From NCBI RefSeq assembly GCF_007829875.1, contig NZ_VIWV01000001.1, positions 3,504,501 to 3,568,500 of the forward strand: a DNA stretch of 64,000 bases. Direction: 5' to 3'. Positions 25,038-34,096 of the stretch are shown here, piece after piece (within the stretch, counting starts at the first letter, position 1; every line of letters starts with the position of its first letter). The position numbers and the translations under genes are program-made. The notes under the pieces were generated by a model that made no database searches, had not been told where the DNA came from, and saw nothing but the letters and a program-made list of their open reading frames with translations. The DNA is from Streptomyces capillispiralis (GTDB taxonomy: Bacteria > Actinomycetota > Actinomycetes > Streptomycetales > Streptomycetaceae).

Positions 25038-25198
25038 TGCACTCCCCCGACCCCGAGGCCGACCCCGAGGCCGACCGACGCCGCCTGGCCCTGGAGAAGA
25101 AGCGCGAACGCTACGTCTGGTACTACCTCGCCTACTTCCTCTTCGGCATCCACATCGTCGCGTTCGTGATGATCTACGCGGTGACACACGCGAAGTAG
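25037..25198 (+). CDS. Small single-pass membrane protein (53 aa)
   Basis: The ATG at 25037 overlaps the SDR stop codon (TGATG), so this is translationally coupled. The product has an acidic then basic N-terminal half (DPEADPEADRRRLALEKKRE) and one membrane helix (YYLAYFLFGIHIVAFVMIYA). I do not recognise a family; the codon use matches the neighbourhood. It may tether or modulate something, but nothing specific can be inferred. Confidence 0.75.
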   Translation: MHSPDPEADPEADRRRLALEKKRERYVWYYLAYFLFGIHIVAFVMIYAVTHAK

Positions 25199-25245
25199 GG
25201 GGTCAGGCCCTACAGTGCGAAGGTCGCGCTCTCGGGAGGGGAACA

Positions 25246-25446
25246 GTGGCCAAGGTCAATATCAGTCTCGACGCCGAACTCGTGGTGGAAGTGATGGTCC
25301 TGGCCGGGGTGGGCTCGCCCCAGGACGCGATCGAGGCGGTCGTGCGGGACTACATCGCCCGGGGCCACCGCACGGAGGCCCGCACCGAACTCAAGGACCA
25401 GAACCTGCGCGAGATCGACGTCAAGCCGCAGGAGCCCCAGGCCTGA
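25246..25446 (+). CDS. Orphan VapB-like ribbon-helix-helix antitoxin-type protein
   Basis: This 66-residue protein starts at GTG 25246. The N-terminus (KVNISLDAELVVEVMVLAG) shows the beta-strand plus helix of ribbon-helix-helix DNA-binding proteins of the VapB/DUF2191 type, followed by DAIEAVVRDYI and a charged tail. In toxin-antitoxin operons a PIN toxin would follow, but the next gene is RtcB on the other strand. It may therefore be a solitary regulator or a relic of a module. Confidence 0.7.
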   Translation: MAKVNISLDAELVVEVMVLAGVGSPQDAIEAVVRDYIARGHRTEARTELKDQNLREIDVKPQEPQA

Positions 25447-25457
25447 CCACACGGCTG

Positions 25458-25483
25458 CGGGGCCCCGGGATCCCGGGGCCCCG
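25458..25483. terminator. Palindromic terminator between antitoxin-like gene and rtcB
   Basis: CGGGGCCCCGGGA and TCCCGGGGCCCCG form a 26-bp perfect palindrome between two convergent genes. It probably folds with a short loop and ends both transcripts. Confidence 0.65.
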
Positions 25484-25488
25484 TCGGC

Positions 25489-26682
25489 TCAGCCCTTCAC
25501 GCAGACGACCTGCTTCAGCTTCGCGACGACCTCCACGAGGTCCCGCTGCTGGTCGATCACCTGCTCGATCGGCTTGTACGCGCCGGGGATCTCGTCCACG
25601 ACGCCGGAGTCCTTGCGGCACTCCACGCCCCGCGTCTGCTCCTCCAGGTCCTTCGTCGAGAAGCGCCGCTTCGCCGCGTTGCGGCTCATCCGCCGACCCG
25701 CGCCGTGCGACGCGGAGTTGAAGGACGCGGCGTTCCCGAGGCCCTTGACGATGTACGACCCCGTGCCCATGGAACCCGGGATGATCCCGTACTCGCCGGA
25801 ACCCGCCCGGATGGCGCCCTTGCGGGTCACCAGCAGGTCCATCCCGTCGTACCGCTCCTCGGCCACGTAGTTGTGGTGTGCGCTGATCTCCTGCTCGAAG
25901 GCCGGCTTCGCCTTCTTGAACTCCTTGCGGATCACGTCCTTCAGGAGCGCCATCATGATCGAGCGGTTGTACTTGGCGTACTCCTGCGCCCAGAACAGGT
26001 CGTTGCGGTACGCCGCCATCTGCGGGGTGTCCGCCACGAAGACCGCCAGGTCGCGGTCGACCAGACCCTGGTTGTGCGGGAGCTTCTGGGCCACGCCGAT
26101 GTGGTGCTCGGCGAGTTCCTTGCCGATGTTGCGGGATCCGGAGTGCAGCATCAGCCAGACGGAACCGTCCGTGTCCGTACACACTTCAACGAAGTGGTTG
26201 CCGCCTCCCAGCGTCCCCATCTGCTTCGCCGCCCGCTCCTCGCGGAACTTCACCGCGTCCGCCACCCCGCCGAAGCGGGACCAGAAGTCGTCCCAGCCGC
26301 CGGTCGGGAAGGCGTGCAGCCGGCCCGGGTCGACCGGGCTGTCGTGCATGCCCCGCCCCACCGGGATCACCTGCTCGATCCTCGACCGCAGCCGCGACAG
26401 ATCGCCGGGCAGGTCGTTCGCCGTCAGGGACGTCTTCACCGCCGACATCCCGCAGCCGATGTCGACCCCCACCGCCGCCGGGCACACCGCGCCCCGCATC
26501 GCGATGACCGACCCGACCGTCGCGCCCTTCCCGTAGTGCACGTCCGGCATCACGGCCAGGCCCTTGATCCACGGCAGGGTGGCGACGTTCCGCAGTTGCT
26601 GGAGGGCGCCCTCCTCCACGGTCGCCGGGTCCGTCCACAGACGGATCGGCACCTTCGCACCCGGAAGTTCCACGTACGACAT
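25489..26682 (-). CDS. rtcB: RtcB family RNA ligase
   Basis: The 397-residue protein has the RtcB metal and GMP-binding motifs: MPDVHYGKGATVGSVIAM, VGVDIGCGMSAVKTSL with the metal-ligand Cys, GGGNHFVEV, LMLHSGSRNIGK, and the guanylylation His in SASHGAGRRMSRNAAKRRF. RtcB joins 2',3'-cyclic phosphate or 3'-phosphate RNA ends to 5'-OH ends with GTP and Mn2+. No RtcR regulator or archease is adjacent, so it may have general RNA-repair work. I start at ATG 26682 (MSYVELPGAKV), as is usual for the family; a longer frame to 26739 has no conserved residues. Confidence 0.96.
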   Translation of the reverse strand: MSYVELPGAKVPIRLWTDPATVEEGALQQLRNVATLPWIKGLAVMPDVHYGKGATVGSVIAMRGAVCPAAVGVDIGCGMSAVKTSLTANDLPGDLSRLRSRIEQVIPVGRGMHDSPVDPGRLHAFPTGGWDDFWSRFGGVADAVKFREERAAKQMGTLGGGNHFVEVCTDTDGSVWLMLHSGSRNIGKELAEHHIGVAQKLPHNQGLVDRDLAVFVADTPQMAAYRNDLFWAQEYAKYNRSIMMALLKDVIRKEFKKAKPAFEQEISAHHNYVAEERYDGMDLLVTRKGAIRAGSGEYGIIPGSMGTGSYIVKGLGNAASFNSASHGAGRRMSRNAAKRRFSTKDLEEQTRGVECRKDSGVVDEIPGAYKPIEQVIDQQRDLVEVVAKLKQVVCVKG

Positions 26683-26897
26683 AACGTCCCCATTCCCCCG
26701 AAAACCAACAGAAGTCATGAATCGCAAAACCGGCGCCAAGGTCGACGAAAAGGGATGACGGACCGGCGTTCACGGCAGTGCGTGCGATACACATTGTCTG
26801 CGGGGGGCGCCCCCCTGCGGCAAGCGATTAACCAGCGGGGACACTGGGGAGACCCGGCGGGCACCGGCCCGCTCCCACCGGCGAGAGGAATCCGACC

Positions 26898-27737
26898 GTG
26901 CAGCGGAAGGCGTACGTATCCGGCGTCGCCGCGCTCCTGGCGGCCGTGCTGACCGGCTGCACCGGCAGCTCGGACGACGGCGGCCCGTCGGACAACTCCA
27001 ACCCGGGGAGCGCCGGTACGGCGACCCAGGCGGCCCAGCCCGGCAAGTACGCCACGCTGCCCGAGCCCTGCGGCGCGGTCGGCGACCGGACGCTCGGCGA
27101 ACTCCTCCCCGGCATCGACGAGTTGACCGACCCGGCGCTGCGCGAGAAGGCGTACGCGGGTGAGGCGACGCTCACCTACGACACCGACCGCAAGGTGGGC
27201 TGCCGCTGGAAGGTGGAGTCGGCGGAGGCGACCGACCACCTGCTGGTCGACTTCGAACGGGTCGTCTCCTACGACAACGCCGTCAGCGACGACGCCCAGG
27301 CCGAGCAGCTCTTCGCGACGAGGCGGGAGGCGGCGCAGCTCCCCGAGCCGACGGTGACGGAGTCCGGCCCTCCGGCCACCGGCCCGTCCGCCGGGCCGAG
27401 TTCGTCGCCGTCGGCGTCCTCCTCGTCCTCCGCCCCGGCCTCGTCGTCGGGCTCCCCCTCGTCGGGGACGTCCGCGCCCTCCGCCAGCCCGTCGGACCTC
27501 CAGCCCCGTCTGCTGGAGGACCTCGGCGACGAGGCGTTCCTCGACGACGAGCTGAACAGCTCCGGTTCGACCGCGAAGCAGCGCACGGTGACTGTGGCGT
27601 TCCGCACGTCCAACGTGATCGTGACGATCGAGTACGCGGAGCAGCCGATGACCGTCGGCGTCGTCCCGGACAGCAAGGAATTGCAGGACAGGGCCCGGAA
27701 ACTGGCCGCCGAGCTGGCCGATTCGCTGGGCGGCTGA
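26898..27737 (+). CDS. Secreted lipoprotein, DUF3558-like
   Basis: The 279-residue product has a signal peptide with lipobox (AVLTGCTG) and an N-terminal low-complexity linker. Its mature part resembles DUF3558 proteins: LPEPCGAVGDRTLGELLPG, GCRWKV, then a long Ser/Pro-rich insertion (about residues 155-200), then a C-terminal strand-rich segment TVTVAFRTSNVIVTIEY. The GTG at 26898 is used. A second paralogous lipoprotein follows at 27857, so they probably arose by duplication. The function of DUF3558 is unknown. Confidence 0.82.
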   Translation: MQRKAYVSGVAALLAAVLTGCTGSSDDGGPSDNSNPGSAGTATQAAQPGKYATLPEPCGAVGDRTLGELLPGIDELTDPALREKAYAGEATLTYDTDRKVGCRWKVESAEATDHLLVDFERVVSYDNAVSDDAQAEQLFATRREAAQLPEPTVTESGPPATGPSAGPSSSPSASSSSSAPASSSGSPSSGTSAPSASPSDLQPRLLEDLGDEAFLDDELNSSGSTAKQRTVTVAFRTSNVIVTIEYAEQPMTVGVVPDSKELQDRARKLAAELADSLGG

Positions 27738-27856
27738 GCGTCGTTCACGCCCCCTTCACAGCCCTGCGCGAAGCGTGCGAAGGAAGACCACGCGGGCGGC
27801 TCACCGCGTACCGTGACCCCTCGGACCCCGTCCCGACCACAGGGAACACGAGCGTC

Positions 27857-28729
27857 ATGAGTGAAGGAACCATGCAGCGACGAGCACAGCGAGACCCGAG
27901 CGACCCGCGCGACCGGCGAGCGAAGCGCCTCCACCGCGTCCTTGTCTGCGCGGCCGCCGTCCCCGCGATGCTGATCGCCTCCGGGTGCTCCTCGGACTCC
28001 GGCTCCGACGAGGGCGCGGACAAGGGTGCCGGCGCCTCCGCGTCGCAGTCCGCGAGCCCGTCCCCGACCGTGCGGGCGGCGGCGTACAAGGAGCTTCCGC
28101 AGCCGTGCGCGGTGCTGTCGAAGAAGACCCTCGAGGACCTGGCGCCGAAGGCGAAGGCGGGCAAGGAGGGCAACTCGGACGACATCTCCACCCGCGCCAG
28201 CTGCTCCTGGAGCAGCCTGGACAACAACGGTGTGGACGGCTCGCAGTTCCGCTGGCTGAACGTGTCGCTGCTGCGCTTCGACTCGGACACCACCCGTGGC
28301 GCGGGTGACGAGCTGGCCGAGGAGTACTACGCCAAGCAGGTGCGGGACGCGCAGTCGGCCGAGGGCGCCAAGGGCACGAAGACGGAGCCGCTGACCGGCA
28401 CCGGCGACGAGGCGACGGTGGTGCGGTACGACCTGAAGAAGAAGGAAGGCACCTTCCGGCAGCAGACGGTCGTCGCGCGCGTGGAGAACGTGGTCGTCAC
28501 CCTCGACTACAACGGCGCCGGTCTCGCCGGGGACAAGACGCCGGACGCCGACGACCTGGTGAAGGACGCGCAGAAGGCGGCCGCGGAGGCCGTGGCCGCG
28601 GTGACGAAGGCCAACGGCTCGGCCGCGGAGAGCGGTTCGCCGTCCGCGTCGCCGTCCGGTTCGTCGACCGGTTCGGCCTCGAAGTCGGCCTCCCCGTCGG
28701 GCTCCTCCTCGGGCTCCGACAAGGGCTGA
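27857..28729 (+). CDS. Secreted lipoprotein, DUF3558-like paralogue
   Basis: The 290-residue product has a basic N-terminus, a hydrophobic core ending in the lipobox IASGCSS, and a mature part with LPQPCAVLSKKTLEDLAP, SCSWSS and VVVTLDYNGAG, matching the preceding lipoprotein. It ends with Ser/Gly/Lys-rich low complexity. Starts at 27857 and 27872 are possible; the second has GAAGGA just upstream. It is followed, 88 bases later, by a DUF2637 membrane protein. Both may act at the cell envelope. Confidence 0.82.
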   Translation: MSEGTMQRRAQRDPSDPRDRRAKRLHRVLVCAAAVPAMLIASGCSSDSGSDEGADKGAGASASQSASPSPTVRAAAYKELPQPCAVLSKKTLEDLAPKAKAGKEGNSDDISTRASCSWSSLDNNGVDGSQFRWLNVSLLRFDSDTTRGAGDELAEEYYAKQVRDAQSAEGAKGTKTEPLTGTGDEATVVRYDLKKKEGTFRQQTVVARVENVVVTLDYNGAGLAGDKTPDADDLVKDAQKAAAEAVAAVTKANGSAAESGSPSASPSGSSTGSASKSASPSGSSSGSDKG

Positions 28730-28817
28730 CGCCGCAGAAGCAGAACCGGCCACCCGTCCTCCGCACACATGTGCCACTCTGTGGTGCGCAACAACACGCA
28801 CTGGGAGGGGAGTACGG

Positions 28818-30146
28818 GTGGCCGGGCCACTGCAGCTGACACGGATGCACCGGGTTCTCATCGGCGTGGTCGTCACCGGTGCCGTCATCATCGCCGGTAT
28901 CGGCTTCGCCGGTTCGTACGCGGCCGTCCGTGAACTCGCCCTGAAGAAGGGCTTCGGAGACTTCAGTTACGTCTTCCCCATCGGCATCGACGCGGGCATC
29001 TGCGTCCTGCTGGCCCTGGACCTGCTGCTGACCTGGATCCGTATCCCGTTCCCGCTGCTGCGGCAGACGGCGTGGCTGCTGACGGCGGCGACGATCGCCT
29101 TCAACGGCGCGGCGGCGTGGCCCGACCCGCTCGGGGTGGGCATGCACGGCGTGATCCCGGTGCTGTTCGTGGTCTCGGTGGAGGCGGCCCGGCACGCGAT
29201 CGGGCGGATCGCCGACATCACCGCCGACAAGCACATGGAGGGGGTCCGCCTCACCCGCTGGATGCTGTCGCCGGTCCCGACCTTCCTGCTGTGGCGCCGG
29301 ATGAAGCTGTGGGAGCTGCGCTCCTACGAGCAGGTGATCAAGCTGGAGCAGGAGCGCCTGGTCTACCAGGCGCGTCTGCGTTCGCGTTTCGGGCGTTCCT
29401 GGCGGCGCAAGGCCCCGGTGGAGGCCCTGATGCCGCTGCGCCTGGCCAAGTACGGCGTCCCCCTCGCCGACACGGCCCCGGCGGGCCTCGCGGCGGCGGG
29501 CATAGAACCGGCGCTGCTGCCTCCGGCTGCCGAGGCCGTGTCCGGGGACGGCCGGGCCGCCCCACGGGACGTCCAGGTTCTGGGGGAGGCGCCCCAGGGG
29601 GAGCAGCGCCTGGAGCTGGAGGGCAACCCCGGCCCCGGGAACCCGGAGCGCCGGGAACACCTGGAGCACCCGGAGCACCCGGAGCGTCCCGTGGACGGCG
29701 CCGGCAATCCGTGGCTCCAGGCCCGCGATCCGCAGACGGTCGAGTACCACGGCGGCTACGACCCCACGTACGACCCGGACGAGGAGTACGCCCGCTGGTA
29801 CGCGGAACAGCAGCAGGCCGAGCAGTACCAGGACCAGTACCAGGAAGAACCCCCCGTGCAGGAGCCCTCCCCGGAGGAGACCGGCAGCTTCCCCATCCCG
29901 GTGGTCCCGGGCGGCCGCACCCGTGAGCTGGGCGAGGGCGGCGGCACCGCCTCCGCCCCGGACGAGGAGGCGTTCTACCAGGTGTTCCGTCAGTCGATAG
30001 ACGGCAGCTACCCCACGCCCCGGGTCCTGGGCGACAACATCCAGGCGACCTACGGCACGACGATGAGCTCGGGCGCCCTGAAGGACCTCGTCGAACGCTT
30101 CCAGAAGCGCCACACGGCGGAACTGGAAGACGACCACATCGCCTGA
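28818..30146 (+). CDS. DUF2637 membrane protein with repetitive C-terminal half
   Basis: The 442-residue product starts with four membrane helices (about 10-125: VLIGVVVTGAVIIAGIGFAG, YVFPIGIDAGICVLLALDLL, LLRQTAWLLTAATIAFNGAA, MHGVIPVLFVVSVEAARHAI), then a basic DNA- or partner-binding stretch and a long disordered half. The latter includes HLEHPEHPERPV, YAEQQQAEQYQDQYQEEPP and a short conserved C-terminal domain. DUF2637 also occurs in plasmid-spread proteins of Streptomyces, but the position beside lysS/argS looks like core chromosome. Confidence 0.85.
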   Translation: MAGPLQLTRMHRVLIGVVVTGAVIIAGIGFAGSYAAVRELALKKGFGDFSYVFPIGIDAGICVLLALDLLLTWIRIPFPLLRQTAWLLTAATIAFNGAAAWPDPLGVGMHGVIPVLFVVSVEAARHAIGRIADITADKHMEGVRLTRWMLSPVPTFLLWRRMKLWELRSYEQVIKLEQERLVYQARLRSRFGRSWRRKAPVEALMPLRLAKYGVPLADTAPAGLAAAGIEPALLPPAAEAVSGDGRAAPRDVQVLGEAPQGEQRLELEGNPGPGNPERREHLEHPEHPERPVDGAGNPWLQARDPQTVEYHGGYDPTYDPDEEYARWYAEQQQAEQYQDQYQEEPPVQEPSPEETGSFPIPVVPGGRTRELGEGGGTASAPDEEAFYQVFRQSIDGSYPTPRVLGDNIQATYGTTMSSGALKDLVERFQKRHTAELEDDHIA

Positions 30147-30168
30147 GGCCGCGCGGCCGGTACGCGGA

Positions 30169-30202
30169 GAGGGGCGCCCGGTGACGGCACCGGGCGCCCC
30201 TC
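30169..30202. terminator. Bidirectional terminator between DUF2637 gene and lysS
   Basis: A perfect 14-bp stem (GAGGGGCGCCCGGT / ACCGGGCGCCCCTC) with a 6-nt loop lies between two convergent genes. Confidence 0.75.
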
Positions 30203-30217
30203 CTCGCGGGCGGCGGC

Positions 30218-31963
30218 CTACTCGCCGAGCAGGCCCCGCACCCGCTCCTGTCCCACCGCGAGCAGCAGCGTGGGCAGGCGCGGGCCCGTGTCCCGTCCGA
30301 CCAGCAGGTGGTAGAGCAGGGCGAAGAAGGACCGCTGGGCGGTCTTGATCTCCGCCGGCAGTTCCTTGGGCGTGGCGTCGGCGGAGAAGCCGGCCTGCAC
30401 CTTGGGCACGCCGTAGACGAGGTGGGTGAGCCCGTCCAGCGACCAGTTGTCGGCGAGGCCGTCGAGCAGCAGCCGCAGGGACTGCTGTGCCCGCTCGTCG
30501 AGCGACTTCAGCAGTTCGGCGTCGGGCTCCGCGCGGACGATGGTGCGCTGGTCGGCGGGGACGTGGGTGTTGATCCACGCCTCGGCCTTGTCGTAGCGGG
30601 GCCGGGCCTCGTCCAGGGTGGCCGGGGGGTTCGCCGGGTCGAGGTCGCTGAGGATGCGCAGTGCCTGGTCCTCGTGGCCGGCGGTGATGTCGGCGACCGA
30701 GGCGAGCGTGCGGTACGGCAGCGGCCTGGGCGTCCTCGGCAGCTCACCGCTCGCGGTGCGCACCGCGCGGGAGTGCGCGGCGGCGTCGGCGGGCAGGGCG
30801 GAGCCGTCGGCGACCTTGGCGTCGAGGCGGTCCCACTCGTCGTAGAGGCGCTGGATCTCCTGGTCGAAGGCGATCTTGAAGGACTGGTTGGGGCGGCGGC
30901 GGGCGTAGAGCCAGCGCAGCAGCTGCGGCTCCATGATCTGCAGGGCGTCGGCCGGGGTCGGGACGCCGCCCTTGGACGACGACATCTTCGCCATGCCGGA
31001 GATGCCGACGAAGGCGTACATGGGGCCGATGGGCTGCTTGCCGCCGAAGATGCCGACGATCTGCCCGCCGACCTGGAACGACGATCCGGGCGAGGAGTGG
31101 TCGACGCCGCTCGGCTCGAAGATCACGCCCTCGTAGGCCCAGCGCATGGGCCAGTCGACCTTCCAGACCAGCTTGCCGCGGTTGAACTCGTTGAGCCGGA
31201 CGGTCTCGGAGAAGCCGCAGACGGAGCAGGCGTAGGTCAGCTCGGTGGAGTCGTCGTCGTAGGACGTGACGGTGGTGAAGTCCTTCTCGCAGTTGCCGCA
31301 GTAGGGCTTGTACGGGAAGTAGCCGGCGGCGCCGGAGCTGCCGTCGTCCTCGGCGGCGGCGCCGGAGCCCTCGGCGGCCTCCAGCTCGGCCTCGTCGACC
31401 GGCTTCTGCTGCTGCTTCTTCGCCGGGGCCTTCTTGGTGCGGTACTGGGCGAGGACGGCGTCGATGTCGCCGCGGTGCCGCATGGCGTGCAGGATCTGCT
31501 CGCGGTAGACGCCGGAGGTGTACTGCTCGGTCTGGCTGATCCCGTCGAACTCCACGCCGAGTTCGGCCAGCGACTCGGTCATCGCGGCCTTGAAGTGCTC
31601 GGCCCAGTTCGGGTGCGCGGAGCCCTTCGGTGCCGGGACGGAGGTCAGCGGCTTGCCGATGTGCTCCTTCCAGGCCTCCTCCTCGACGCCGGGGATGCCC
31701 TGGGGCACCTTGCGGTACCGGTCGTAGTCGTCCCAGGAGATCAGGTGCCGCACCTGGTGGCCGCGGCGGCGGATCTCGTCGGCGACGAGGTGCGGGGTCA
31801 TGACCTCGCGCAGGTTGCCCAGGTGGATCGGGCCGGACGGGGAGAGTCCGGACGCGACGACGACGGGTTTGCCCGGGGCCCGACGCTCCGACTCCTCGAT
31901 GACCTCATCCGCGAAACGGGAGACCCAGTCGGTGGTCTCGGTGCTCTGAGCCACGATCGGCAC
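30218..31963 (-). CDS. lysS: Lysyl-tRNA synthetase, class I
   Basis: The 581-residue enzyme attaches lysine to tRNA-Lys. It is the archaeal-type class I form: PSGPIHLGNLRE is the HIGH-like motif (about 45-56), KMSSSKGG the KMSKS loop. An inserted Glu/Ala/Gly-rich linker precedes two CxxC-like pairs (YCGNCEKDF, YACSVCGFSE), probably a zinc ribbon. GTGs at 31963 (family start MPIVAQSTETTDW) and 31954 are both possible; I take the first. The gene is divergent from argS across 267 bases, a conserved pairing. Confidence 0.95.
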   Translation of the reverse strand: MPIVAQSTETTDWVSRFADEVIEESERRAPGKPVVVASGLSPSGPIHLGNLREVMTPHLVADEIRRRGHQVRHLISWDDYDRYRKVPQGIPGVEEEAWKEHIGKPLTSVPAPKGSAHPNWAEHFKAAMTESLAELGVEFDGISQTEQYTSGVYREQILHAMRHRGDIDAVLAQYRTKKAPAKKQQQKPVDEAELEAAEGSGAAAEDDGSSGAAGYFPYKPYCGNCEKDFTTVTSYDDDSTELTYACSVCGFSETVRLNEFNRGKLVWKVDWPMRWAYEGVIFEPSGVDHSSPGSSFQVGGQIVGIFGGKQPIGPMYAFVGISGMAKMSSSKGGVPTPADALQIMEPQLLRWLYARRRPNQSFKIAFDQEIQRLYDEWDRLDAKVADGSALPADAAAHSRAVRTASGELPRTPRPLPYRTLASVADITAGHEDQALRILSDLDPANPPATLDEARPRYDKAEAWINTHVPADQRTIVRAEPDAELLKSLDERAQQSLRLLLDGLADNWSLDGLTHLVYGVPKVQAGFSADATPKELPAEIKTAQRSFFALLYHLLVGRDTGPRLPTLLLAVGQERVRGLLGE

Positions 31964-32230
31964 GTCCTTCTCTCTGCTCGAACAGCCGGTACGGTCACAC
32001 GGCTGACCGCTCCATTCTCCCAGCAAGCGCGGGAACGGCGAAAACGCCTTTTCACCGGGGTCCCGGCGGGCGCGGACCGGCCGCCGGACGCGCGACCGGG
32101 GAAGCGGCGTGGGAAGCGGCGGGGCAACGGCGGGGCAGCGGCGGGGCGTGCGGTCAGGAAAACCGCTTCACCACCCGTGAGAGACTGACGGTGTCTATCT
32201 GAACCCACGAGGAGAACGGCACCCACTCCT

Positions 32231-34003
32231 ATGGCCTCGGTCACGTCGCTCACCGATCTCGTCAACCAGCAGCTCGCGTCCGCCCTCTCGGCCACCCTGC
32301 CGGAGGCGTCCGCGGACCCGCTGCTGCGACGAAGCGACCGGGCCGACTTCCAGGCCAACGGCATCCTCGCGCTGGCCAAGAAGGCGAAGGCGAACCCTCG
32401 GGAGCTGGCGGCCGAGGTCGTCGGGCGGATCACCACGGGTGAGCTGATCAAGGACGTCGAGGTCTCCGGGCCGGGCTTCCTCAACCTCACGATCGCCGAC
32501 GGCGCGATCACCTCGAACCTGGCCTCGCGGTACGCGGACGACACGGGCCGCCTCGGCGTGCCGTCGGCCGAGCACCCCGGCACCACGGTGATCGACTACG
32601 CCCAGCCGAACGTGGCGAAGGAGATGCACGTCGGGCACCTGCGGTCCGCCGTGATCGGTGACTCGGTGGTGCAGCTGCTGGAGTTCACCGGGGAGAACGT
32701 GGTGCGCCGGCACCACATCGGCGACTGGGGCACCCAGTTCGGCATGCTCATCCAGTACCTGGACGAGCACCCGCACGAGCTGGACCACAAGGCGGGCGAG
32801 AACCTCCAGGCGTCCGGCGAGGAGGCGATGTCGAACCTCGACCGCCTCTACAAGACCGCGCGCAAGCTGTTCGACTCCGACGAGGAGTTCAAGACGCGCG
32901 CCCGGCGCCGGGTGGTCGACCTCCAGGCGGGCGACCCGGCGACGCTGGCCATGTGGCAGAAGTTCGTGGACGAGTCGAAGATCTACTTCTTCTCCGTCTT
33001 CGAGAAGCTGGACATGGAGATCCGCGACGCGGACATCGTCGGCGAGTCCGGTTACAACGACATGCTCGCGGAGACCTGCCGGCTGCTGGAGGAGTCGGGC
33101 GTCGCGGTCCGCTCCGAGGGCGCGCTGTGCGTGTTCTTCGACGACGTCAAGGGCCCGGACGGCAACCCGGTCCCGCTGATCGTGCAGAAGTCGGACGGCG
33201 GCTACGGCTACGCGGCGACTGACCTCTCCGCGATCCGGGACCGCGTGTTCCGTCTGAAGGCGAACACCCTGCTGTACGTGGTGGACGCCCGGCAGGCGCT
33301 GCACTTCAAGATGGTGTTCGAGACCGCGCGCCGGGCCGGCTGGCTCAACGACGACGTGCACGCCGTGCAGTTGGCGTTCGGCACGGTCCTCGGCAAGGAC
33401 GGCAAGCCGTTCAAGACCCGTGAGGGCGAGACGGTCCGGCTGGTCGACCTCCTCGACGAGGCGATCGACCGCGCGTCGGCCGTCGTGCGGGAGAAGGCGC
33501 AGGACCTGTCCGAGGAGGAGATCGCCGAGCGGGGCACCCAGGTGGGCATCGGCGCGGTGAAGTACGCGGACCTGTCGACGTCGGCGAACCGGGACTACAA
33601 GTTCGACCTGGACCAGATGGTCTCGCTGAACGGCGACACCTCGGTCTACCTGCAGTACGCCTACGCCCGTATCCGCTCCATCCTGCGCAAGGCCCCCGAG
33701 GGGGTCGGCCCGTCGGCGCACCCGGAGCTGGAACTGGCCCCGGCGGAGCGCGCGTTGGGCCTGCACCTGGACGCGTTCGCGGAGACGGTGGCGGAGGCGG
33801 CCCGCGAGTACGCCCCGCACAAGCTGGCGGCGTACCTGTACCAGCTGGCGTCCCACTACACGTCGTTCTACGACAAGTGCCCGGTGCTGAAGGCCGAGTC
33901 GCCGGAGCAGGTGGAGAACCGCCTGTTCCTGTGCGACATCACGGCCGCCACCCTGCACCGGGGCATGGCGCTGCTGGGCATCCGGACGCCCGAGCGGCTC
34001 TGA
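32231..34003 (+). CDS. argS: Arginyl-tRNA synthetase
   Basis: The 590-residue class I synthetase charges tRNA-Arg. Features are an N-terminal Add-1 domain that recognises the tRNA D-loop (about 1-110), the HIGH motif in [16 protein letters not shown], the catalytic core with [16 protein letters not shown] and [13 protein letters not shown], and the DALR anticodon-binding domain at the end ([15 protein letters not shown]). ATG at 32231 matches the family start ([13 protein letters not shown]). It ends at a long hairpin and is convergent with the NAT gene. Confidence 0.97.
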   Translation: MASVTSLTDLVNQQLASALSATLPEASADPLLRRSDRADFQANGILALAKKAKANPRELAAEVVGRITTGELIKDVEVSGPGFLNLTIADGAITSNLASRYADDTGRLGVPSAEHPGTTVIDYAQPNVAKEMHVGHLRSAVIGDSVVQLLEFTGENVVRRHHIGDWGTQFGMLIQYLDEHPHELDHKAGENLQASGEEAMSNLDRLYKTARKLFDSDEEFKTRARRRVVDLQAGDPATLAMWQKFVDESKIYFFSVFEKLDMEIRDADIVGESGYNDMLAETCRLLEESGVAVRSEGALCVFFDDVKGPDGNPVPLIVQKSDGGYGYAATDLSAIRDRVFRLKANTLLYVVDARQALHFKMVFETARRAGWLNDDVHAVQLAFGTVLGKDGKPFKTREGETVRLVDLLDEAIDRASAVVREKAQDLSEEEIAERGTQVGIGAVKYADLSTSANRDYKFDLDQMVSLNGDTSVYLQYAYARIRSILRKAPEGVGPSAHPELELAPAERALGLHLDAFAETVAEAAREYAPHKLAAYLYQLASHYTSFYDKCPVLKAESPEQVENRLFLCDITAATLHRGMALLGIRTPERL

Positions 34004-34027
34004 CGCCCGCGGCAGCGGCAGGCACGT

Positions 34028-34076
34028 ACGGGCGCGGCCCGTCCTCTCCCCCGACGGGAGGACGGGCCGCGCCCGT
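34028..34076. terminator. Long bidirectional terminator after argS
   Basis: A perfect 18-bp stem (ACGGGCGCGGCCCGTCCT and its complement) with a 13-nt loop lies between argS and the convergent NAT gene. Confidence 0.8.
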
Positions 34077-34096
34077 GTGTGCGCCCGGCCGGGCGC

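Noticed and set aside
23682..25187. A 501-codon minus-strand frame
   Set aside because: Only the part below 24116 is the NTF2-like protein; upstream is antisense to the SDR gene.
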